From Selenomonas sp. (lineage in GTDB: Bacteria; Bacillota; Negativicutes; Selenomonadales; Selenomonadaceae), in contig JABZYJ010000003.1 in NCBI GenBank assembly GCA_015265235.1, positions 1-50,122 on the forward strand: a DNA stretch of 50,122 nt, given 5' to 3'. The number at the start of each line of letters is the position of its first letter. Position 1 is the first letter of the stretch. Under the pieces are notes generated by a model that saw only the letters and a program-made list of their open reading frames with translations, made no database searches and was not told the origin of the DNA. Below are positions 7,515 to 16,900 of this stretch, one piece after another. The translations under genes were made by a program, and so were the position numbers.

Positions 7515-8876
7515 TTATTTTCGCAGGGCGTTGACTGCCTGTACGCCGACCACTGCCGCGAGTGCACCGGCAACCCACGGATAGGGAAGCGGACCGTCGA
7601 GAAGCGGCAGGAGCCCTGCTGCTGTCGGCGTGCAGAGTGCGATGAAAAGTGCGGGGAGCCACGTATTCTGGCGGGCGCGTACGCGTGCCGCTTCGCCTGC
7701 GTCGAGCAGGGTGACGAGACGCGGCAGTCCGAGACTGTCCAGTGCGATGTCGGGGACGTAGTTCTCGATCTTGCCCTGATTGCGCCGCGTCTGTGCCTCA
7801 AAGTAGGCAGCGTCCTCGGGGGGGATGAGCGGCTCGACCACCTCGGCGGCGGCCGCTGTGCCGTCCGGCCCCTTCAGGAGCTCGGCACGCAGCGGATCCG
7901 TCTCCGTTTCCTCCTCCGCTGCTTCGGCGGGTGGCTTTATGAGGGTGGACGGGCAGCCGATGCCGATGTCCGCTGTGCGCAGGGCGGCCTGATCGGCGAT
8001 CGGGTCGCCCACCATGGCGACGATGGCGCCGCGTGACTGCAGCAAACGGATCTCGCGTGCCTTGTCCATCTCCGTGAGATCGGAGCGCACATCGGCGATG
8101 TGCAGCTCCTTGCCCGTCGCGTTGGCGAGACGCTTCGTCTCACCCGTGAGGAGGACGAGGGAGAGTCCGCGCTGACGCAGGGCGTTCAGTGCACGCTTTG
8201 CCTCCATGCGCAGATCGTCGCGGACGGCGATGATGCCGCGTGCGTACTTGCTTGAGCTGACGAAGAGCGGCGACTGCCCGCTCGTCGCGAGCTGATCGGC
8301 GCGCGTCAGGAGTGCCGCGCTGATCTCGATGTTCTCCTCCTGCAGCCACTCCTTTTTGCCGACGCGCACAGGCGTACGTACGATCAGTGCCTCTACGCCG
8401 AAGCTCTCCTCCTCGCGTGCGGCGGAGTGTCGCGTGAGATGCAGCCCACGCTCGATGGCGGTACGGTAGAGTGCCTGAGCGTAGGGATGGAGAGCGTCGC
8501 GTTCGGCGCTCGCCGCGAGTGCGAGCAGCGAGCTCTGCGTCATGCCCTCGGGCACGAGTGCCGAGATGAAGATATCCCCCTCCGTCAGTGTCCCGTTGCG
8601 GTTGAAGGCGATGGTATCCACGTGCATGAGCTCGGTGAGTGCGCTCATGCGGCTGCATACAATGCCGTCCGCACGCAGATGTCGCTTGATCCGCAGGGCG
8701 ATCAGCCAGCGTGACACGAGCCATGGGATCGGCGATGCAGCGAGGAAAACGCCGAGAAAGATCTCGGATGCCGCCTCGATACTCACGTTTTCCGTCGTGT
8801 ACCAGAAGCCCGCAGCCGCCGCTGCGACAATAACGCTGAGGACAAAATGGACTGTAGAAGAAAGAAATTTTTTCAA
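7515..8876 (-). CDS. Degenerate P1B-type ATPase-like membrane protein (pseudoenzyme)
   Basis: A 453-residue protein that aligns with the C-terminal half of heavy-metal P-type ATPases. Two N-terminal membrane helices (about residues 8-27 and 36-62) are followed by a cytosolic P/N domain and two C-terminal helices (about 398-450). The catalytic signature DKTGT is NRNGT (residues 92-96), so the phosphorylated Asp is Asn92. The membrane CPC metal motif is SPIP (48-51), TGD is TGE (244-246) and GDGIND is GDPIAD (290-295). The HP motif of P1B ATPases survives (130-131). The metal-binding and actuator domains are absent. An acidic Ala/Glu-rich insert lies near 312-350. There are no frameshifts, and the gene has a promoter. 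It cannot pump by the normal mechanism. It lies 158 bases upstream of cydA on the same strand. Confidence 0.8.
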   Translation of the reverse strand: MKKFLSSTVHFVLSVIVAAAAAGFWYTTENVSIEAASEIFLGVFLAASPIPWLVSRWLIALRIKRHLRADGIVCSRMSALTELMHVDTIAFNRNGTLTEGDIFISALVPEGMTQSSLLALAASAERDALHPYAQALYRTAIERGLHLTRHSAAREEESFGVEALIVRTPVRVGKKEWLQEENIEISAALLTRADQLATSGQSPLFVSSSKYARGIIAVRDDLRMEAKRALNALRQRGLSLVLLTGETKRLANATGKELHIADVRSDLTEMDKAREIRLLQSRGAIVAMVGDPIADQAALRTADIGIGCPSTLIKPPAEAAEEETETDPLRAELLKGPDGTAAAAEVVEPLIPPEDAAYFEAQTRRNQGKIENYVPDIALDSLGLPRLVTLLDAGEAARVRARQNTWLPALFIALCTPTAAGLLPLLDGPLPYPWVAGALAAVVGVQAVNALRK

Positions 8877-8913
8877 GGATACTCAGCTCCTGCCATACGA
8901 TTGTTACACGGGC

Positions 8914-8942
8914 ATTATATCATAGGACGGGAGAAGAGACAA
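8914..8942 (-). promoter_or_regulatory. Promoter of the pseudo-ATPase gene
   Basis: A TGATATAAT extended -10 (hexamer revcomp of 8914-8919) is 17 bases from TTGTCT (revcomp of 8937-8942). Its presence argues that the degenerate ATPase-like gene is expressed rather than a dead relic. Confidence 0.65.
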
Positions 8943-9012
8943 ACACGATGCGTTCATTTGGAGAAGATATACAGACATTCCATACCGTAACATTTATCAT
9001 AGACAGGAGATA

Positions 9013-9041
9013 TTGTCCTTCCTATAATGATATGGTATAAA
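9013..9041 (+). promoter_or_regulatory. Promoter of the opu-type transporter gene
   Basis: TTGTCC (9013-9018) and TATAAA (9036-9041) are 17 bases apart, with an upstream TG giving an extended -10. The leader to the ATG at 9131 is about 80 bases. Confidence 0.55.
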
Positions 9042-9130
9042 GAAAACAAATTGTGCCGTCGCGGCGCATCTATTTTGTCCATGCTTCGGCGGAGATTCGT
9101 GATTCTAATACGATATGGGAGGGTGATACC

Positions 9131-10675
9131 ATGACGTTGCTGCATGCAGTAGTTTCGATGATGACGGAGCGCAGTACGTTCTTTTTGCAGCTGATGATCG
9201 AGCACCTTTGGATTTCGGGCGCGGCGATCAGCATTGCCATCATCGTCGGCGGTACGGCGGGCATTCTCATTTATCGCTATGCGCGTGCGGCGGCACCGAC
9301 GCTTGGCGTAGTTAATTTCCTTTATACAATACCATCGATCTCGATGCTCGGCTTTCTCATCCCGTTTTTTGGCATCGGCAACGCGGCGGCGATCATCGCA
9401 CTCACGATCTATGCGCTCCTGCCGATGGTGCGCGCGACGCATACGGGGCTGGCGCAGATCCCCGCGGCCCTCTCCGAGGCAGGAGCGAGTCTTGGCGGGT
9501 CGGATTTCTATGTGATGACGCGCGTCCAGCTGCCGCTCGCCATGCCCATCATCATGGCGGGCATCCGCAATATGGCGACGATGACGATCGCCCTCGCGGG
9601 CATCGCCTCGTTCATCGGTGCGGGCGGACTCGGTGTCGCGATCTATCGCGGCATTACGACGAACAACCCCTCCCTCACCATCGCGGGCAGCCTGCTCATC
9701 GCCGTTCTCGCGCTCTCAGCAGATGCTGTCTTGGGGCGTGCGGAGGCATGGCTGAAGCATCCCCCGCGGATGGCAGGAAAGAGACGCGTTGCCTATGCGG
9801 GCACGGCGGCAGCTGTTCTCGTCGCTGCAAGCGGTGTGACGTATGGATTTTTCGGCAGAGCGGATGTCATTCACATCGCGACGAAGCCCATGACGGAGCA
9901 GCTTATCATGGGTGAGATGCTGAAGATGGTCATTGAGCAGAATACGGGATTGGAGGCGCGCATTACGGCGGGCGTCGGTGGCGGTACGTCGAACATCCAG
10001 CCGGGGATGGAGAGCGGCGCATTCGACATTTATCCAGAGTATACAGGGACGGGCTGGAATATGGTGCTCAAGGAGGACTCGAAGTACAGCGAGGAGATGT
10101 TCCCGCAGCTGACCGCGGACTATGAGAAGAAATTTCGTATGCACTGGGTTGGCATGTACGGATTCAACGATACCTTTGGCATCGCCGTGCGCCGTGCCGT
10201 CGCAGAGCAGTACGATCTGCACACCTACTCCGATCTGCGACGCGCAGCACCGCATCTGACCTTTGGTGCGGAGTACGATTTCTACGAGCGGGAGGACGGC
10301 TATCCTGCGCTATGTACTGCATACGGGCTTTCCTTCGCGCGGACGGTTGATCTCGACATCGGTCTGAAATATGCGGCACTCGCGGATGGGCAGGTGGATG
10401 TGATGACCGTGTTTACAACCGACGGACAGCTCTCTGCGGCAGATGCCATCGTCCTCACGGACGATCAGCACTTCTTTCCATCCTATCGCTGCGGCAACAT
10501 CGTACGCGAGGATGTGCTGACGCGCCATCCCGAGCTGAGTACAGCACTTCTCTCCCTTGAAGGCAGCATTTCGGATGAGGAGATGGCGGCGATGAACCAT
10601 GCCGTTGAGAGCGAGGGCAGGGAGCCACGTGCGGTCGCTGAGGAGTTCTTGCGCAAAAAAGGAATATTGAATTGA
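9131..10675 (+). CDS. Fused permease/substrate-binding protein of a glycine betaine/choline-type ABC transporter
   Basis: From the ATG at 9131 (GGAGGG ribosome-binding site just upstream) this is a 514-residue fusion. Residues 1-215 are an OpuCB-type permease with about five to six helices and the EAGASLGGSDFYVMTRVQLP loop that contacts the ATPase. A further helix (about residues 221-240) leads into an OpuAC-type binding domain (about 245-514) with the DIYPEYTGTG segment typical of quaternary-amine binders. The fused architecture is that of OpuBC/EgtU-like proteins, so the ligand could be glycine betaine, choline, carnitine or ergothioneine. The sequence alone does not decide. No ATP-binding subunit lies beside it in this window, which is unusual because the ATPase gene normally precedes it. 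Confidence 0.88.
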   Translation: MTLLHAVVSMMTERSTFFLQLMIEHLWISGAAISIAIIVGGTAGILIYRYARAAAPTLGVVNFLYTIPSISMLGFLIPFFGIGNAAAIIALTIYALLPMVRATHTGLAQIPAALSEAGASLGGSDFYVMTRVQLPLAMPIIMAGIRNMATMTIALAGIASFIGAGGLGVAIYRGITTNNPSLTIAGSLLIAVLALSADAVLGRAEAWLKHPPRMAGKRRVAYAGTAAAVLVAASGVTYGFFGRADVIHIATKPMTEQLIMGEMLKMVIEQNTGLEARITAGVGGGTSNIQPGMESGAFDIYPEYTGTGWNMVLKEDSKYSEEMFPQLTADYEKKFRMHWVGMYGFNDTFGIAVRRAVAEQYDLHTYSDLRRAAPHLTFGAEYDFYEREDGYPALCTAYGLSFARTVDLDIGLKYAALADGQVDVMTVFTTDGQLSAADAIVLTDDQHFFPSYRCGNIVREDVLTRHPELSTALLSLEGSISDEEMAAMNHAVESEGREPRAVAEEFLRKKGILN

Positions 10676-10754
10676 AGTAAATACAGTTTAATGATAAAAT
10701 ACAGAAAAGTATAGAAACAATAAATTTCGTAATGAGAGTACAGGAGGAGCCGGC

Positions 10755-12653
10755 ATGACGACAGCGGCAACAGCGGAGGATAAGGTTCTTCGCCTGATGG
10801 CGGAGAAGTATCCGACGAAGGAGATTGTCTACGAGAAGATCATCTATCTGAAGTCGCAGCTCATGCTGCCGAAGGGCACGGAGCACTTTATGAGTGATCT
10901 GCACGGTGCGTACGACTCTTTTTTTCATATCCTCAACAACTGTTCGGGCGTCATCAAGGAAAAGGTGGACTATTGCTTTGAGACCCGCATGACGGTGGAG
11001 GAGCGCGCGGAGTTCTGTACGCTCATCTACTACCCGCGCGAGAAGATGGAGCAGCTGACGGCGGAGGGGAAGACCTCTCCGCTCTGGTATCAGCAGAATC
11101 TCGCGAATCTCCTTGAACTGACAAAGCTCATGAGCTGGAAATTCCCCGCGAGCAAGATGCGCAACTACATCCCGAAACGCTATGAGTCGGTCATTGTGGA
11201 GCTGCTGAGCACGCGTCCCGAGCACGATGAGGCACAGCTTTCGTACTACCGCCAGCTGATTGAGACCATCGTGGAGATCGGCGGCGGGCCAGACTATATC
11301 GAGGCGTTCAGCACGCTGGTTAAGCGGCTCTCTGTGGAACGCATCCACATCGTCGGCGATTTCTACGACCGCGGCGATCGCCCTGACGGCATCCTCGACC
11401 TCCTCATGGAGCATCCGTCCGTTGATATCCAGTGGGGCAACCACGATGTGCTCTGGATGGGCGCGGCACTCGGCAGCGAGGTCTGCATCGCAGCGGTCAT
11501 TCGCAACAGTCTCCGCTATCGCAATACCGACGTATTGGAGCGCGGCTACGGCATCAGCCTGCGCCCGCTCACGACATTTGCCTCGCGCATCTACCCCGAC
11601 GAGAACCCCATCAAGGCGGCAGAGCGTGCCGTTACGATGATGATGTTCAAGCTTGAGGGCGCACTGATCCGCCGCAATCCCGACTTTCAGATGGAGGATC
11701 GGTTGCTACTGGACAAGATCGACTTCGATCTCTCCTGCGTGACGCTCGGCAGCGGGCGACGCGTGGAGCTCGAGAGTGCGTACTTTCCGACGATTGACGA
11801 TCCTGCCGACTGTTGGGCACTCACGGAGGATGAGGAGAATATCATCGCCGATCTGCGCTCGTATTTCCTCGAGAGCAAGGCACTCCAGCGCCATGTGGAC
11901 TATCTCTATGAGCGCGGCAGCATCTATACGTGCTACAATGGAAATCTGCTCTTTCACGCCTGTGTCCCGATGGAGGAGTCGGGAGAATTCCGCACGATCA
12001 CGTACAAGGGGCAGTCATATCGCGGGCGTGCGTGGATGGACTTCTGCGAGGAGAAGGCGCGCGAGGGATGGAATGAGCACACGCAGGAGGGGCTGGACTT
12101 CATGTACTTCCTCTGGTGCGGCTACAATTCTCCCGTGTCAGGGCGCTCCTTCACGACGTTCGAGCGTTCCTTCATCTCCGATGAAAGTACGTGGAAGGAA
12201 CCGTCCGATCCGTATTTCCGCCTCGTGAACGATGAGGCGGTCTGCGAAAAAATTTTGGAGGAGTTTGGGCTCGACCCGAAGCGCGGGCACATCATCAACG
12301 GCCACGTCCCCGTCAAGGTGCAGAAGGGGGAGAGCCCCCTGCGCGGCAGCGGGCGCGCCCTCATCATCGACGGCGGCTTCGCTGCGCCGTTCCGCGCCAA
12401 GACAGGCATCTCGGGCTATACGCTCATCTACAACTCACGCGGGCTGCGCCTCCTGCAGCATCAGCGCGTGGCGAGTGTGCGCGACGCGCTGCGTGAGAAC
12501 CGCGACATAGAGTCCGTTTCCCAGACGGTTGAGCTGCAGGCACGGCACTCGCTCGTGCGCGACACGGATCGCGGTGCAGCCATCGAGAGCAAGATCGCCG
12601 ATCTCCATGCTCTCCTGCGCGCCTATCAGACGGGACATATCAAGCCGCAGTAA
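10755..12653 (+). CDS. fbp: Fructose-1,6-bisphosphatase, class III
   Basis: Hydrolyses fructose 1,6-bisphosphate to fructose 6-phosphate in gluconeogenesis. At 632 residues it matches the class III family of Firmicutes, which is unrelated to the E. coli enzyme. The metallophosphatase motifs are clear: SDLHGAYDSF (about residue 45), GDFYDRGDRPDG (about 201), WGNHDVLWMG (about 228) and a late NGHVPVK. A strong AGGAGG precedes the ATG. It seems to be a single-gene unit. The phosphofructokinase in this window is of the PPi type, so fbp probably supplies an irreversible gluconeogenic step alongside a reversible one. Confidence 0.97.
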   Translation: MTTAATAEDKVLRLMAEKYPTKEIVYEKIIYLKSQLMLPKGTEHFMSDLHGAYDSFFHILNNCSGVIKEKVDYCFETRMTVEERAEFCTLIYYPREKMEQLTAEGKTSPLWYQQNLANLLELTKLMSWKFPASKMRNYIPKRYESVIVELLSTRPEHDEAQLSYYRQLIETIVEIGGGPDYIEAFSTLVKRLSVERIHIVGDFYDRGDRPDGILDLLMEHPSVDIQWGNHDVLWMGAALGSEVCIAAVIRNSLRYRNTDVLERGYGISLRPLTTFASRIYPDENPIKAAERAVTMMMFKLEGALIRRNPDFQMEDRLLLDKIDFDLSCVTLGSGRRVELESAYFPTIDDPADCWALTEDEENIIADLRSYFLESKALQRHVDYLYERGSIYTCYNGNLLFHACVPMEESGEFRTITYKGQSYRGRAWMDFCEEKAREGWNEHTQEGLDFMYFLWCGYNSPVSGRSFTTFERSFISDESTWKEPSDPYFRLVNDEAVCEKILEEFGLDPKRGHIINGHVPVKVQKGESPLRGSGRALIIDGGFAAPFRAKTGISGYTLIYNSRGLRLLQHQRVASVRDALRENRDIESVSQTVELQARHSLVRDTDRGAAIESKIADLHALLRAYQTGHIKPQ

Positions 12654-12710
12654 AAGAATGACTGCACGTCCCCCCCATCGGCTCGCTGTGCGCGCCACTG
12701 TACCTTAAAG

Positions 12711-12760
12711 CCTTCCCCGTGATCACGGGGAAGGGGAACCGCGTAAGCGGTGGAAGGGGC
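12711..12760. repeat. REP-like palindromic element
   Basis: A perfect 24-bp palindrome (CCTTCCCCGTGATCACGGGG plus AAGG, 12711-12734) is followed at once by a second small hairpin ACCGC-GTAA-GCGGT (12738-12751) and GGAAGGGG. Two-hairpin GC-rich modules of this kind are common intergenic repeats in Firmicute genomes. I see only this copy in the window, so repetitiveness is inferred. Confidence 0.5.
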
Positions 12761-12767
12761 ATAAAGA

Positions 12768-12814
12768 GGGAGCTGCTGCTCGAAGGTTTTCACTTCGTGC
12801 AGCAGCTCCCTTTT
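12768..12814. terminator. Bidirectional terminator between fbp and the phytase gene
   Basis: The arms GGGAGCTGCTGC-T-CGAAG and CTTCG-T-GCAGCAGCTCCC form a long stem (12768-12810) with one T-T mismatch, followed by TTTTCTT on the plus strand and by CCTCTTTAT on the minus strand. It ends 14 bases from the phytase stop codon, so it can serve both convergent genes. Confidence 0.8.
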
Positions 12815-12823
12815 CTTATGTCC

Positions 12824-13810
12824 TTATGGATTCTTCTTCAGCCATGTACTCCACGGTACGGCATAGCCGTTCCCATGATTCTGCTGAACGTAGTCGTAGA
12901 ACTTTGCGATCATCTCTGTCTTGTGATGATAGTCTGCATCCTCCCATCCCGTCGCTGCGTGCTGCGTAGTCGGGTCGTAGGCGAGGTATGCCCCGCCGAG
13001 CAGGTACTGACGATAGAGAATGTCCTTCAGCGGGACGGAGGGATTTTTCATCATATCGTACATCGCCATAAAGCTGGTCGTGCGTCCCTTGCCTGCCTGA
13101 CAGTGAAAGTGCATCCATGTGTCCGCAGGCATTTTCTTTACGAGCTCGACAAAAGCGTCGATGGTCTGCGGCTCTGCCCACTTGTGATCGGTGACAGCGA
13201 GACGAACGTAGCGCACGCCCGCGCTCTCGACCAGCTCGCGCTCCGTCATCACCTCGGTGACGCGAACGGTCTGCGGATTCTTGGGCTGCTTTTTCTTATC
13301 GAGGTGCGCGAGCACAACGTCCTTGCCTTGTGCACTGCGGATGCGCGTGCTCTCGTCGTGCAGCGCCTCGTGCTGCGTCCTGCCGATGTTGCCCCAGTCG
13401 TGCTTACCGTACCAACTGACGGCATTTCCATTCATGAAGCCGTGCGACTCCTGCCGCAGATCGACGATGCAGACCGCGCCCACTGTGCGCGCGTGCAGGT
13501 TGTTCAGCAGCGCGTGAAAGGCAGGGGCAGAGAACTCCGCACTCCCTGAGAGCGGCAGGGCGTCCAGTCCTTCCCGCGAGGGAGTGTAGTTCGGGTCAAC
13601 GCCGAACTTTGCTGCGTCTTTCCGCGTTTGGAACGGTGATGTCGCCGTGCGAAAATTGTGCGGCATCTCCGCTGCATCCCCCGCCGCCGCATCGATGCGC
13701 CAGACATACCCGCGGTAGTCTGCATTCGCATCGGCAGCAGAGACCGTGTACGGGATAATGCAGAGCGTGTATAACAGCAGAGCAGTGAGTAAATGTTTAA
13801 ATGTGTGCAT
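12824..13810 (-). CDS. Secreted protein-tyrosine-phosphatase-like phytase (myo-inositol hexakisphosphate phosphatase)
   Basis: A 328-residue exported cysteine phosphatase. A signal peptide spans about residues 1-25 (hydrophobic core LLTALLLYTLCIIPY, likely cleavage after VSA). The catalytic P-loop is HCQAGKGRTT with C237 as nucleophile and R243, close to the HCEAGVGRTT loop of Selenomonas ruminantium PhyA. The general-acid loop is VTDHKW with D208. By homology it removes phosphate stepwise from inositol phosphates at the cell surface. Activity on phosphoproteins or phospholipids cannot be excluded. The ATG at 13810 was chosen for its GGAGGGG site 6 bases upstream. The longer frame adds ten codons without a better signal. 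It is transcribed divergently from ileS. Confidence 0.88.
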   Translation of the reverse strand: MHTFKHLLTALLLYTLCIIPYTVSAADANADYRGYVWRIDAAAGDAAEMPHNFRTATSPFQTRKDAAKFGVDPNYTPSREGLDALPLSGSAEFSAPAFHALLNNLHARTVGAVCIVDLRQESHGFMNGNAVSWYGKHDWGNIGRTQHEALHDESTRIRSAQGKDVVLAHLDKKKQPKNPQTVRVTEVMTERELVESAGVRYVRLAVTDHKWAEPQTIDAFVELVKKMPADTWMHFHCQAGKGRTTSFMAMYDMMKNPSVPLKDILYRQYLLGGAYLAYDPTTQHAATGWEDADYHHKTEMIAKFYDYVQQNHGNGYAVPWSTWLKKNP

Positions 13811-13855
13811 GAGATCCCCTCCGCTTCCTATATTCATCATGCTTTATCATCGTAG

Positions 13856-13884
13856 GTTATAGCACTCTTTGCATGGATGCGCAA
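13856..13884 (-). promoter_or_regulatory. Promoter of the phytase gene
   Basis: TATAAC (revcomp of 13856-13861) and TTGCGC (revcomp of 13879-13884) are separated by 17 bases. The -35 lies inside the left arm of the inverted repeat at 13878-13899. Confidence 0.55.
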
Positions 13885-13899
13885 GGGAAATCTTGCGCA
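13878..13899. promoter_or_regulatory. Perfect inverted repeat, candidate operator between phytase and ileS
   Basis: TGCGCAAG-N6-CTTGCGCA is an exact 8-bp inverted repeat with a 6-base spacer. It covers the phytase -35 box and lies 15 bases upstream of the ileS -35 box. The position and symmetry fit the binding site of a dimeric regulator. The regulator is not identified. Confidence 0.5.
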
Positions 13900-13914
13900 G
13901 GTGCGGCCGGTTCC

Positions 13915-13943
13915 TTGAAAAATCGCCGTTCCCGTGCTAGAAT
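13915..13943 (+). promoter_or_regulatory. Promoter of ileS
   Basis: TTGAAA (13915-13920) and TAGAAT (13938-13943) are exactly 17 bases apart. Transcription would begin near 13950, leaving a leader of under 30 bases and no room for a T-box riboswitch. It also places the in-frame ATG at 13947 outside the transcript. Confidence 0.75.
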
Positions 13944-13976
13944 AGCATGACTATGTATGCTGCGGGAGGGATTCCT

Positions 13977-16900
13977 TTGTACGAAAAAGTAGATACAAAT
14001 CTGGATTTTGCCGCGCGCGAGAAAGCTGTTGCGGATTTTTGGCGCGAGAATCATATTGCACAGCGTGCCGTTGACCAGCGTGAGGGCTGCGATACGTTCA
14101 CGTTTTACGACGGCCCGCCGACGGCGAACGGTCGTCCGCATATCGGGCACGTTTTGACGCGTGTCATCAAGGATATGCTGCCGCGCTATCAGTCGATGAA
14201 GGGGCGCAAGGTGCTCCGCAAGGCGGGCTGGGACACGCATGGCCTGCCCGTCGAGCTGGAGGTCGAGAAGGCGATCGGCATCAACGGCAAGGAGCAGATC
14301 GAGGAGTACGGCATCGAGCCGTTCATCAAGAAATGCCGTGAGTCCGTCTGGAAGTACAAGAGCATGTGGGAGCAGTTCTCCGATGTTGTCGGCTTCTGGG
14401 CGGATATGGAGCATCCCTACATTACGTATGAGAACGACTTCATCGAATCCGAGTGGTGGGCGCTGAAGGAGATCTGGAAGAAGGGACTGCTCTATCAGGG
14501 GCATAAGATTGTCCCGTACTGCCCGCGCTGCGGCACGCCGCTCTCCTCGCACGAGGTGGCGCAGGGCTACAAGGATGTCACCGAACGCTCCGCCATCGTG
14601 ACGTTCAAGGCGGCGGACGAGGATGCCTACTTCCTCGCATGGACGACGACCCCGTGGACGCTCCCGTCGAACCTCGCCCTCTGCGTGAACCCGAATGTAA
14701 CCTACGTCAAACTGCGCGTCTACGGCAAGGTCTACTACCTCGCCGAGGCGCTCGTGGACAGCGTATTCGACGGCTCGTGGGGCGAGCGTGAGGAGCTCGC
14801 CAAGATGAAGGGCAGCGAGCTCGAATACCGCAAATACGAGCCGCTCTATCCCTTTGCAACGCAGGATGTGCGCGACAAGGCATTCTTCGTGATCTGCGAC
14901 AACTACGTCACCACGGAGGACGGCACGGGCATCGTCCACACGGCGCCGGCATTCGGCGAGGACGATAACCGCGTCTGCCGCAAGTATAATATGCCGTTCG
15001 TCCAGTTCGTCAACGAAAAGGGCGAGATGACCGAGGAGACGGATTGGCCGGGCGTCTTCGTGAAGGATGCGGATCCGCTGATTCTCGACGATCTCGAAAA
15101 GAGCGGCAAGCTCTTTAAGGCACCGGAGTTCACGCACAGCTATCCACACTGCTGGCGCTGCGACACGCCGCTCATCTACTACGCGCGCGCCTCGTGGTTC
15201 ATCCGGATGACGGCCGTGCGCGATGAGCTCGTCGCGAACAACAAGACGGTCAACTGGATCCCGCCGTCCATCGGCGAGGGGCGTTTCGGCAACTGGATCG
15301 AGCACGTGCAGGATTGGGGCATCAGCCGCAACCGCTACTGGGGGACGCCGCTCAATATATGGAAATGCTCTTGCGGACATGAGCACGCGGTCGGCTCGAT
15401 TGCAGAGCTGCGCGAGCTGCAGCCAAACTGCCCGGCGGACATCGAGCTGCATCGCCCGTACATCGATGCGATCACGTTCCCGTGCCCGGAGTGCGGAGAG
15501 ACGATGCACCGTGTGCCCGAGGTCATTGACTGCTGGTTTGACTCGGGTTCCATGCCGTTTGCTCAGTGGCACTATCCGTTTGAAAACAAGGAAATCTTTG
15601 AAAAATACTTCCCGGCGGACTTCATCTCCGAGGCCGTCGATCAAACGCGTGGCTGGTTCTACTCGCTGATCGCCATCAGCACGCTGCTCTTTGACAAGAG
15701 CCCCTATCGCAACGTCATTGTGCTCGGCCATGTGCAGGATAAAGACGGACAGAAGATGAGCAAGTCCAAGGGCAACGCCGTTGACCCGATGGATGCGCTC
15801 GGCCGGCATGGGGCGGACGCGATCCGCTGGTACTTCTATGAGAACAGCGCACCGTGGCTGCCGAACCGCTTCCACGACGATGCCGTGCAGGAGGGCGCGC
15901 GCAAATTCATGGGAACGCTGTGGAACACCTACGCGTTCTACGTGCTCTATGCGAATATCGACGAATTCGATCCGACCAAGTACACGCTGGACTATGACCA
16001 GCTTTCGGTGATGGATCGCTGGGTGCTCTCGCGTCTGAACACGATGGTGCGCACGGTGGATGACTGTCTTGCTCATTACCGCGTCACAGAGGCGGCCAAG
16101 GCACTGCAGTCCTTCGTCGAAGAGCTGTCGAACTGGTATGTCCGCCGCTGCCGCAGCCGCTTCTGGGCGAAGGGCATGGAGCAGGATAAGGTGAACGCCT
16201 ATCTGACGCTCTATACAGCACTCGTGACGACGGTGAAGGCGGCGGCACCGATGGTGCCGTTCATCACGGAGAGCATCTACCGCAATCTCGTCTGCTCCGT
16301 GGATAAGAACGCGCCGATCTCGGTGCACCTCGCGGACTTCCCGACGGCCAACGAGGCGTGGATTGATCCCGCGCTCGAGGACAATATGGAGGTCGTGCTT
16401 GAGGTCGTAACGCTCGGCCGTGCGGCACGCAACGCAGCGAACATCAAGAACCGTCAGCCGGTGGGGCAGATGTATGTCAAGGCGGCGCATGAACTGCCGG
16501 ACTTCTTCGTGAAGATCATCGAGGATGAGCTGAACATCAAGGAGGTCATCTTCCGCGACGATATGTCGGACTTCCTCGCCTATCACGTCAAGCCGAATTT
16601 CCACGTCCTCGGGCCGAAGGTCGGCAAGCAGATGGGCGCGGTCAAAAAGGCACTCGAGGCGAGCGACGGTGCAGCCGTCAAGGATGCTCTCGCCGGGGAT
16701 GGAAGCTATACGCTTCATCTGCCCGACGGCGATGTCACGGTGACGGCAGAGGATGTCGAGGTGACGGTCTCCCAGCGCGATGGGTATAACTGCCAGAGTT
16801 ATGGCGGCGTGACGGTCGCTCTGTCGACCACGCTCACCGAGGCGCTGATCGAGGAGGGCTTTGTCCGCGAGATCATCAGCAAGGTGCAGACGATGCGCAA

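Noticed and set aside
13947..13976. ATG at 13947 as ileS start
   Set aside because: It lies 4 bases after the -10 box, before the expected transcription start, and has no ribosome-binding site. TTG 13977 with GGGAGGG is better.
13944..13977. T-box riboswitch upstream of ileS
   Set aside because: The leader is too short, and no T-box sequence or specifier stem is present.
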